Assembly: GCF_017874315.1 (NCBI RefSeq)
Contig: NZ_JAGGLG010000026.1
Location: 1-61,639, forward strand
Direction of reading: 5' to 3'
Origin: Symbiobacterium terraclitae
Lineage (GTDB): Bacteria; Bacillota; Sulfobacillia; Symbiobacteriales; Symbiobacteriaceae
DNA: 61,639 nucleotides
The translations under genes and the position numbers were made by a program. The notes below the pieces were generated by a model. That model was not told the DNA's origin. It did not search any database and saw only the letters and a list, made by a program, of their open reading frames with translations. Positions 53,748 through 61,639 of the stretch are shown here, piece by piece. The number at the start of each line of letters is the position of its first letter. The stretch's first letter is position 1.

Positions 53748-54178
53748 GTCTGAGACGGCTGTTGCAGGGAATCGGCGTGCTGGCCGTGGCCGGGCTGGCC
53801 ATCTCCACCTACCTGACCTACGTCTACACCACGGATTCGGTGGCGATCTGCTTCGGGGGCGGCGGGTGCGATACCGTGCAGCACAGCCCCTATGCCTGGA
53901 TCATGGGGATTCCGATCCCCACGCTGGGCGCCGCCGCCTACCTGCTGGTGCTGGGGCTTGCCGCTGTCGCCCTGCGCGGCCGGGAGCCGGCTGAGTGGAC
54001 CGTGCTGGCGCTGTTCGGCACGTCCCTGGTCGGCCTGCTGTTCTCCGCCTACCTCACCTACCTGGAGCTGTTTGTCATCCACGCGATCTGCACGTGGTGC
54101 GTCGTCTCCGCCGTCATCCAGGTCTTACTGTTCGGCATGGCCGTCGTGCTCTGGCGGCGCCACCAGCAGTCTGTATAG
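53744..54178 (+). CDS. Vitamin K epoxide reductase (VKOR) family protein
   Basis: At 144 residues with four membrane segments. The first cysteine pair lies in CFGGGGCDTVQHSPYA and the active-site pair in AICTWCVVSAVIQ, as in bacterial VKOR homologues. VKOR reoxidises a DsbA-like partner and passes electrons to quinone. GTG 53744 overlaps the stop of the upstream DsbA-like gene (GTGA), so the two are coupled. This supports the upstream gene being functional. Confidence 0.92.
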   Translation: MSLRRLLQGIGVLAVAGLAISTYLTYVYTTDSVAICFGGGGCDTVQHSPYAWIMGIPIPTLGAAAYLLVLGLAAVALRGREPAEWTVLALFGTSLVGLLFSAYLTYLELFVIHAICTWCVVSAVIQVLLFGMAVVLWRRHQQSV

Positions 54179-54283
54179 CTTTTTCGCGGCCGGTCATATA
54201 CTACTACGGCAGATACCCTCGGCTTCGAGACGCTTCGTGCGATCCCTCGGAGCCGATTTCCTGCAAAGAGGGGTGAAACGGCC

Positions 54284-55204
54284 GTGCACGCGATCACGAT
54301 AGGGACTGCGGCAGGGATCGACGAGATTCGCCAGCGCCTGGACGACGAGTTCAGGCTGCTCGAGGAAGAGGGCGTCAGGGTCCGCATCGGGCAATCGCAC
54401 AGGGGCCACTTCGCCTTTCTCGACTGCGAGATCGACGGTGGGGACGCCCGGTCGTCCCGGACGGATGCCCTCCTGCGTCACTATGTCGCCAGCGCCCTGT
54501 CTGACGTGATCGTGGAGAAATGGGAGCGCGACCTGATCCGCAAGATCATCCGCGGTTCGTACTCCTACTTCTCTCGGGACGAGCAGGATCTCATCGCGGA
54601 CTATACAGGACGCACCCTCAGGGGAAACGGCGACTCTCACCACGGGTATGCGGTCAACCGCAAGAGCAAGATCCTCCACCGGTTGCGCGACTACCTCGAC
54701 ACAGCCGACGAGCTGGTGCTGGAGGGCTTCGTGAACTTCCGGCTGCGCGATTACATCGAGGAGCTGGAAGACGCCGTGGACCGGGCGGTTGACGAGTTCC
54801 TGATGGAACGGGAGTACCGCGAGTTCATCCGACTCCTCAGGCACTTCGTCGAGATCCAGGAACCCCGCATTGCGCATGTCCACGTGCTACTGGGCCCGGA
54901 AGGCTCCTTCCGGCTGGTGGACGACGACGGCGGCGCCATCCGCAGCGAGGCCCTGGAGGAGTTCGTCGTCGAGATGGTGGAGAGCGAGGTCAACTACGAG
55001 GACCTCCTGATCTCGGCGCTGATCACCCTGGCGCCCCGCACGCTCACCGTCCACCGGACGGGCCGGCCGCCTGGGCGCGACGAGGCATGGGAGACGATCC
55101 TCGGCGTGTTCGGCGACCGGACCGTGGAGTGCGAGGGCTGCGCCATCTGCAGCCCGGCCCGGGCGGGCACCTGCGAGCCGTCGCCGGCGTCGCTTCACCA
55201 CTAG
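54284..55204 (+). CDS. ytxC: Sporulation protein YtxC-like
   Basis: The 306-residue protein contains LEGFVNFRLRDYIEELEDAV and EYREFIRLLRHFVEIQEPR followed by a HVHVLLGPEGSFRL strand pair, the YtxC pattern. YtxC is found in endospore formers; its exact role is unknown. The C-terminus has CEGCAICSPARAGTC, an extra cysteine cluster that might bind metal. GTG 54284 follows an AGAGGGGTG site. Confidence 0.85.
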   Translation: MHAITIGTAAGIDEIRQRLDDEFRLLEEEGVRVRIGQSHRGHFAFLDCEIDGGDARSSRTDALLRHYVASALSDVIVEKWERDLIRKIIRGSYSYFSRDEQDLIADYTGRTLRGNGDSHHGYAVNRKSKILHRLRDYLDTADELVLEGFVNFRLRDYIEELEDAVDRAVDEFLMEREYREFIRLLRHFVEIQEPRIAHVHVLLGPEGSFRLVDDDGGAIRSEALEEFVVEMVESEVNYEDLLISALITLAPRTLTVHRTGRPPGRDEAWETILGVFGDRTVECEGCAICSPARAGTCEPSPASLHH

Positions 55205-55254
55205 CCGTGAATGGAGTACCACGATGGTCTAAGTTCTCACAACCTTTGTCGCTC

Positions 55255-55290
55255 CACAAGGAGGGTGGCTGCCCTCCTTGTGTCATTTCC
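55255..55290 (+). terminator. Terminator after ytxC
   Basis: CACAAGGAGGG pairs with CCCTCCTTGTG around a six-base loop, followed by TCATTTCC. Confidence 0.85.
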
Positions 55291-55428
55291 GACTGATCGG
55301 TTGGTACTGACGAGGCTGCATCTTCCCTCCACACAATGTTGTGCCCGGAATGGGAGGAATTATCCCCTGTCCTGGATAACTAGCATTGGGTCAGTCTATG
55401 CTAGAGGTTGGAAAGGAGATCGGATTCA

Positions 55429-57450
<2,022 letters not shown>

Positions 57451-57465
57451 CTGCTGAACAGGTTG

Positions 57466-57491
57466 AGGGCCGCCCTCCGGGGCGGCCCTTT
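57466..57491 (+). terminator. Terminator after hppA
   Basis: AGGGCCGCCC pairs with GGGCGGCCCT around TCCG, followed by TT. Confidence 0.85.
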
Positions 57492-57657
57492 GCGCGCCAT
57501 CGTGCGGCGCGGGAGACAGGTATTGGAGCGGTGGGCGGAGAAAACTAGTTACGGAGGGAGGGGCATGCGCACCTGGCCCAGGCCCTCTGGCCGGCGGCGC
57601 CGGCGGATTCGTGGTAGAATACACCAGGAGGATCTCCTGCCGAAAGGGGCAGTTGGT

Positions 57658-58113
57658 ATGAGCGAGTCCTTTGTCTCCGAGCGTGACCACCTTCAGGGGT
57701 TGCACTGGCAGTGCTTCGGATGCGGTCAGGAGAACCGTCTCGGGCTGCGCCTGAACATCCGGCTGGTGGGCGACAGGACCGAGTGCACGTTTACCCCCAT
57801 CGCCGAGTTTCAGGGGCCGCCCGGCGTGACCCACAGCGGCGTCATCGCCGCGGTCCTCGACGAGGTCATGAGCCAGCTGATCTATGCGCAGCTGCAGCTG
57901 GCCGTCACCCGCAAGATCGAGGTCACCTACCGGCGCCCGCTGCGGGTGGGCCAGACCTACTACTTCACCGCCTGGATCGCCAAGCAGAACACGCGCATCA
58001 TCGCCGCCAAGGCCGAGGCCCGGGACGCGGAGGGCAACCAGGTCGCACGGGCCCGGGGCATCTTCGCTCCCATGGACGAAGAGCGGGTGGCCAGGTTCCT
58101 CGACAAGGAGTAA
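57658..58113 (+). CDS. PaaI-type hotdog-fold thioesterase
   Basis: The 151-residue protein has WQCFGCGQENRLGL, GVTHSGVIAAVLDEVM and VTYRRPLRVGQTYYF, matching small hotdog acyl-CoA thioesterases. The HSG-xx-DE helix carries the catalytic Asp/Glu. ATG 57658 has AAAGGGGC upstream. Substrate chain unknown. Confidence 0.88.
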   Translation: MSESFVSERDHLQGLHWQCFGCGQENRLGLRLNIRLVGDRTECTFTPIAEFQGPPGVTHSGVIAAVLDEVMSQLIYAQLQLAVTRKIEVTYRRPLRVGQTYYFTAWIAKQNTRIIAAKAEARDAEGNQVARARGIFAPMDEERVARFLDKE

Positions 58114-58130
58114 CAGCAGTGCGAAATGCG

Positions 58131-58164
58131 AGAGGCCCCGCCGGGTTCGGCAGGGCCTCTTTGT
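58131..58164 (+). terminator. Terminator after the thioesterase
   Basis: AGAGGCCC (58131-58138) pairs with GGGCCTCT (58153-58160), followed by TTGT. Confidence 0.85.
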
Positions 58165-58167
58165 GGC

Positions 58168-58743
58168 CTATTGCGGTTGCCCGTCTGTGTGGGCGGCCTC
58201 GCCGCGGCGGCCCAGATACTCCTCAAGCATGAGGCCATAGAAGAGCATACTAAGTCCGGAGCCGCTGCCGGGTTCCTCCGGTTCGAGGCGCGCCTCCAGC
58301 CGGAAGCCAAGTTTCTCCAGGACCCTGATCGAGGCCCGGTTGCCGGCCAGGCAGGCGGCGGTGACGCGCCGGAGGTGAAGGCCCTCAAAGGCGAACCGGA
58401 GCACCTCCCGGGCCGCCTCGGTCGCGTAGCCCCGGCCCCAGGCATCGGGCATGATGGCGTATCCGAGCTCCGCCCGTCCGGCCCGCTGGCTGACCTTCAG
58501 GGTCACGACGCCGACGAAGGCGCGGGGCTCTGCTGTGTAGACGGCGAAGCCGTAGCTGGTGCCGGCCTCCCAGCCCTGCTGCTGCTCGGCGATCCAGGCC
58601 ACAGCCCCGCCGTCGGGCAGGGGATCGGGCATGCTCAGGCTGTGGGCGGCGACGCGCTCGTCGGCGGCAAGGGCTTGCACGCCGCCCTCGTCCTCGGCAT
58701 CCAGGGGGCGGAGGCGAAGTCGTTCCGTGATGAGCTGTAGCAT
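58168..58743 (-). CDS. GNAT acetyltransferase, RimJ/RimL type
   Basis: At 191 residues: TERLRLRPLDAED at the start, GYAIMPDAWGRGYATEAARE with the acetyl-CoA loop, and NRASIRVLEKLGFRLEARL near the end. This is the ribosomal-protein N-acetyltransferase-like subgroup, though many members act on other amines. ATG 58743 has GGGAG upstream. It is convergent with the thioesterase gene. Confidence 0.9.
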   Translation of the reverse strand: MLQLITERLRLRPLDAEDEGGVQALAADERVAAHSLSMPDPLPDGGAVAWIAEQQQGWEAGTSYGFAVYTAEPRAFVGVVTLKVSQRAGRAELGYAIMPDAWGRGYATEAAREVLRFAFEGLHLRRVTAACLAGNRASIRVLEKLGFRLEARLEPEEPGSGSGLSMLFYGLMLEEYLGRRGEAAHTDGQPQ

Positions 58744-59000
58744 GTCGATCCGTCTCCCGTGCAGCTAAGCGGTGTACGATCGTAATGACGCACGTGCGAC
58801 CGGGATGGTTCCACCCGAGTGAAAGGGGCTGGGTGATTGACGCTGATCCGCCTGCCTGCTAGAATAAAGCGGCGTCTGTGCGACCGCGGCGGGCCGCGAT
58901 GATGCCCCCGGACGGCAAGGACGTCACGGTATGGTGTCAGTCCCGTCATTTTGGGTCTTCACAACTCGCGGCGCACCTGCTAAACTACAGAACGTGACCC
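58744..59000 (+). promoter_or_regulatory. Two tandem promoters of the tRNA cluster
   Basis: TTGACG (58837-58842), 17 bp, TAGAAT (58860-58865), and TTCACA (58958-58963), 17 bp, TAAACT (58981-58986). Both -10 elements are preceded by TGC. The second ends 14 bases before tRNA-Lys. Confidence 0.75.
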
Positions 59001-59076
59001 GGACCGCTAGCTCAATTGGTAGAGCAGGCGACTCTTAATCGTCTGGTTGTAGGTTCGAGTCCTACGCGGTCCACCA
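59001..59076 (+). tRNA. tRNA-Lys (anticodon CTT)
   Basis: Acceptor GGACCGC/GCGGTCC, loop CTCTTAA, encoded CCA. First of the tRNA cluster. Confidence 0.95.
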
Positions 59077-59081
59077 ATACC

Positions 59082-59157
59082 GGCCCCATCGTCTAGAGGC
59101 CTAGGACGGCGCCCTCTCACGGCGCAAACAGGGGTTCGAATCCCCTTGGGGTCACCA
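59082..59157 (+). tRNA. tRNA-Glu (anticodon CTC)
   Basis: Acceptor GGCCCCA/TGGGGTC, loop CTCTCAC, encoded CCA. Confidence 0.95.
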
Positions 59158-59161
59158 TACT

Positions 59162-59250
<89 letters not shown>

Positions 59251-59258
59251 CCGCTGAC

Positions 59259-59332
59259 TGGGGATTGGGGTAACGGTAGCCCGCCTGACTCTGGATCAGG
59301 TAGTCCTGGTTCGAATCCAGGATCCCCAACCA
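59259..59332 (+). tRNA. tRNA-Gln (anticodon CTG)
   Basis: Acceptor TGGGGAT/ATCCCCA, loop CTCTGGA, encoded CCA. Confidence 0.95.
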
Positions 59333-59339
59333 CCGTCAT

Positions 59340-59414
59340 TCCGGCATAGCTCAACGGTAGAGCATCCGGCTGTTAACCGGAGGGTTGTAGGTTCGAATCC
59401 TACTGCCGGAGCCA
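59340..59414 (+). tRNA. tRNA-Asn (anticodon GTT)
   Basis: Acceptor TCCGGCA/TGCCGGA, loop CTGTTAA, encoded CCA. Confidence 0.95.
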
Positions 59415-59417
59415 CAT

Positions 59418-59493
59418 GCGGGTTTAGCTCAGTTGGTAGAGCGCCACCTTGCCAAGGTGGAGGTCGCGAGTTCGAGTCTCGTAACCCGCTCCA
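59418..59493 (+). tRNA. tRNA-Gly (anticodon GCC)
   Basis: Acceptor GCGGGTT/AACCCGC, loop TTGCCAA, encoded CCA. Confidence 0.95.
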
Positions 59494-59500
59494 GTTTTCC

Positions 59501-59576
<76 letters not shown>

Positions 59577-59611
59577 CTGCGGTGGTAGGCGACTGCCACC
59601 GCATCAACAAT

Positions 59612-59687
59612 GCGCGGTTAGCTCAGATGGGAGAGCGCATGATTGACGTTCATGAGGTCAGAGGTTCGATCCCTCTACCGCGCACCA
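59612..59687 (+). tRNA. tRNA-Val (anticodon GAC)
   Basis: Acceptor GCGCGGT/ACCGCGC, loop TTGACGT, encoded CCA. Confidence 0.95.
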
Positions 59688-59688
59688 A

Positions 59689-59740
59689 CGCGCTATGTCG
59701 GAAGCAGGCGCCGACAGGCGCCTGCTTCCGACATAGCGCG
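59689..59740. repeat. Perfect 24-bp hairpin inside the tRNA cluster
   Basis: The 24 bases from 59689 (CGCGCTATGTCGG...) pair perfectly with 59717-59740 around a GACA loop. There is no U tract after it (AAAGCG). It separates tRNA-Val from tRNA-Asp, so it may be a processing or attenuation structure. Confidence 0.8.
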
Positions 59741-59783
59741 AAAGCGTATCTCTAGCCGCCTGCAGGCCGGCGCTGCAGGCGCC

Positions 59784-59850
59784 GCCGAAGGCGGCCGTTG
59801 AAGGCGACTCTTGGGAGCGACGCCAGGAGCGCCGCGCCGAAGGCGGCCGT
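59784..59850. repeat. Short direct repeat before tRNA-Asp
   Basis: GCCGAAGGCGGCCGT occurs at 59784-59798 and again at 59836-59850, 52 bp apart, in a GC-rich spacer. Confidence 0.6.
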
Positions 59851-59872
59851 CGAAAGGGACCACCAACATACT

Positions 59873-59949
59873 GGAGGCGTGGTGTAGAGGCCTAACATGC
59901 GGCCCTGTCACGGCCGAGATCGCGGGTTCGAATCCCGTCGCCTCCGCCA
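59873..59949 (+). tRNA. tRNA-Asp (anticodon GTC)
   Basis: Acceptor GGAGGCG/CGCCTCC, loop CTGTCAC, encoded CCA. Last tRNA of the cluster. Confidence 0.95.
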
Positions 59950-59958
59950 GAAGTAGAG

Positions 59959-59987
59959 CGAGACCGTCCACGGGGCGGTCTCGTTTT
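59959..59987 (+). terminator. Terminator of the tRNA cluster
   Basis: CGAGACCG (59959-59966) pairs with CGGTCTCG (59976-59983), followed by TTTT. Confidence 0.9.
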
Positions 59988-60074
59988 GCATTCCCCGTGT
60001 CGACGGAAGCCTGATCCAGCAGTAGAATAGGCTCAGTGCCCCGCGCCCGATGATCCGCTGAATGGAGATGACGT

Positions 60075-61241
60075 ATGACCACGCTGCTCGTCATCATCTA
60101 CGTCGCCTTTATCAGCCTCGGCCTGCCGGACTCGCTCCTCGGTACCGCCTGGCCGACGATGCACAGCGCACTCGGGGTCCCGGTCTCCTGGGCCGGTGTC
60201 GCATCCATCGTCGTCACGGCCGGCACCATCGTCTCCAGCTACAACAGCGCGCGGGTGATCCGCCGGTTCGGAACCGGCCTGACCACCGCCGTCAGCGTGC
60301 TCATGACCGCTGTTGCACTGCTCGGCATCTCCTTCGCGCCCGGCTTCTGGGCCATCCTCCTCTGGGCGGTCCCGCTGGGGCTGGGCGCCGGCAGCGTCGA
60401 CGCCGGGCTGAACAACTTCGTCGCCCTGCATTACGAAGCGAAGCACATGAACTGGCTGCACTGCTTCTGGGGCATCGGCGTGACGCTCAGCCCGCTGATC
60501 ATGTCCTACTCGCTGGCGCATGGCAGCTGGCGTTCCGGGTATTCCACGGTGGGGCTGCTTCAGGCGGGGCTGGTGATCGCGCTGGTCGCCTCGCTGCCCC
60601 TGTGGAGGCGGGCGCAGGGCCCGAACGGTCAGGGGGGAAATGTCCAGGTTCCGCCTCTCCGCGACCTGCTCCGGATCCCGGCGGCCAAGTCCCAGCTGGC
60701 GGCCTTCTTCTGCTACTGCGGGGTCGAGGGGACGGCCGGCCTCTGGGGAGGGACCTTCCTGGTACTGGCGAGGGGGATCGCACCGGAGACGGCGGCCTCC
60801 TGGGTATCGCTTTTCTATTTGGGCATCACCTGCGGCCGGCTGCTGTCCGGGTTCCTGGCGATGCGCGTCTCCAACGGGAGCCTGATCCGGATCGGTCAGG
60901 TGCTGATCGTGGCCGGCGTCCTGACGCTGTTCCTCCCGTGGACCGCCGCCCTGCCTGCAGGGCTGGTCACCATCGGCCTCGGCTGCGCGCCGATCTTCCC
61001 GGCCATGCTGCACGATACGCCGGTACACTTCGGGGCCGGGCTCTCGCAGGCGATGATGGGCGTGCAGATGGCCTTTGCCTACGTGGGCGGTCTGATCCTG
61101 CCGCCGCTGTTCGGCTATCTCGGGGAGCAGCTGACCATGGGACTGTTCCCACCCTACCTGATGACGCTGACCGGCCTGACGATCCTGGCGACGGAGGCAA
61201 CCCGCCGCACGATCGCGGCCAGAGGTCACGCCCATGCCTAG
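60075..61241 (+). CDS. MFS transporter, sugar-permease-like
   Basis: The 388-residue protein has about 12 hydrophobic segments. GLPDSLLGTAWP at the start, GLGAGSVDAGLNNFVA and HFWGIG-like HCFWGIGVTLSP resemble the FucP/BcnT-like group of MFS permeases. ATG 60075 has GGAGATGAC upstream. It lies between the tRNA cluster and the rRNA operon on the same strand. Substrate unknown. Confidence 0.85.
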   Translation: MTTLLVIIYVAFISLGLPDSLLGTAWPTMHSALGVPVSWAGVASIVVTAGTIVSSYNSARVIRRFGTGLTTAVSVLMTAVALLGISFAPGFWAILLWAVPLGLGAGSVDAGLNNFVALHYEAKHMNWLHCFWGIGVTLSPLIMSYSLAHGSWRSGYSTVGLLQAGLVIALVASLPLWRRAQGPNGQGGNVQVPPLRDLLRIPAAKSQLAAFFCYCGVEGTAGLWGGTFLVLARGIAPETAASWVSLFYLGITCGRLLSGFLAMRVSNGSLIRIGQVLIVAGVLTLFLPWTAALPAGLVTIGLGCAPIFPAMLHDTPVHFGAGLSQAMMGVQMAFAYVGGLILPPLFGYLGEQLTMGLFPPYLMTLTGLTILATEATRRTIAARGHAHA

Positions 61242-61584
61242 TCTTTACCCACGTTGTTTCCAAATGGGGCTTGCATCCGGACGGTAACCCTGCTAGGATA
61301 GTCTCTGGCTGTCGGCGGGGACGGTGAAGAGACAGGATCTGGACGGTTGACGCAGCAGCGTGAGCCTGCTAGAATCTCTTCTTGCCGCCGCCCGACGGCG
61401 GGGCTCACGGCGGAGACGACCGGCTGGAAAGTCCGGATGGCACGAACTGGCCGGTTGACACGAGGCCAAGAGCTTGCTAAACTGAACAAGCTGTCGCCTG
61501 ACGGCAGCGGATCTCGAACCTTGAAAACTAGACAGTGCAGAGAGGGAAGCCTGCGAGTCGACGACTCCAAGGGAGCCAAGCAAA
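61242..61584 (+). promoter_or_regulatory. Three tandem rRNA promoters and 16S leader
   Basis: P1 is TTGCAT (61271)-17-TAGGAT (61294), P2 is TTGACG (61347)-17-TAGAAT (61370) and P3 is TTGACA (61455)-17-TAAACT (61478). All three have TGC before the -10. ACCTTGAAAACTAG near 61518 is a typical leader sequence before 16S in Firmicutes. No gene lies here. Confidence 0.9.
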
Positions 61585-61639
61585 CTTTTCAACGGAGAGT
61601 TTGATCCTGGCTCAGGACGAACGCTGGCGGCGTGCCTAA
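61585..61639 (+). rRNA. rrs: 16S ribosomal RNA, 5' end (cut by the window)
   Basis: GGAGAGTTTGATCCTGGCTC followed by AGGACGAACGCTGGCGGCGT is the universal 16S start (E. coli positions ~5-55). Only about 55 bases are inside the window. The exact 5' end is approximate. Confidence 0.97.

Overview
The window is visibly high-GC DNA from a spore-forming Firmicute-like bacterium. It carries three-domain SPOCS/DUF3794 spore-envelope proteins, a YtxC-type sporulation protein, DUF3243 and DUF2103 proteins, a bacillithiol-type BshC, a K+-type membrane pyrophosphatase, many GTG/TTG starts with strong Shine-Dalgarno sites, and a 16S leader of Bacillus/Clostridium type. A Symbiobacterium-like organism is my best guess. 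That is inference from gene content, not a database match.

Layout. 1-1010 is gene-free: a minus-strand terminator, a ~58-bp inverted repeat pair and a ten-copy 43-44 bp tandem repeat. 1011-6075 is a minus-strand operon (MFS transporter, SGNH hydrolase, double GNAT, SGNH hydrolase). 6225-10098 holds pncB, a LysR regulator and a secreted GxxH/TIKI-like protein. 10301-11008 is a ZIP metal transporter. 11531-18379 is a selenocysteine formate dehydrogenase operon: catalytic subunit with in-frame UGA, Fe-S subunit, NrfD-type membrane subunit, a short AOR-like protein and fdhD. A DUF881 protein and an MFS transporter follow, then tRNA-Sec, a frameshifted RelA/SpoT-type synthetase of lower GC, a GAF protein, a MazG-like protein and a large SF1-helicase-like protein whose nucleotide-binding motifs look degraded. 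27119-31277 is selA-selD-bshC; selD itself has a UGA (Sec) codon. 31505-41059 carries a ProC-like reductase, a D,D-carboxypeptidase, a tandem AHSA1 protein, hbd-like/ackA and two SPOCS-type proteins. 41161-46413 has tRNA-Val, an ABC exporter pair (the second half frameshifted) and a secreted double stalk-domain protein. 46690-52428 has map, hisK, FabK/NMO, DUF3243, DUF2103, TPR and small proteins. 52618-54178 has tRNA-Cys, a 27-codon aromatic/basic peptide gene, and a thioredoxin-fold DsbA-like gene with an in-frame UGA at the first catalytic cysteine, overlapping a VKOR gene. The remainder is ytxC, hppA, a thioesterase, a GNAT, nine tRNAs, an MFS transporter, three tandem rRNA promoters and the first bases of a 16S gene.

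How it fits together. Four Sec-related functions lie in one stretch: tRNA-Sec, SelA, SelD and at least three UGA-containing genes (fdhA, selD, dsbA-like). selB is not visible here. The most interesting unit is the Sec-DsbA/VKOR pair, which suggests an extracytoplasmic disulfide system with selenocysteine in the oxidase active site. Secondary points of interest are the truncated AOR-like protein inside the formate dehydrogenase operon, the degenerate helicase, the 27-residue peptide and the divergent SPOCS paralogue.
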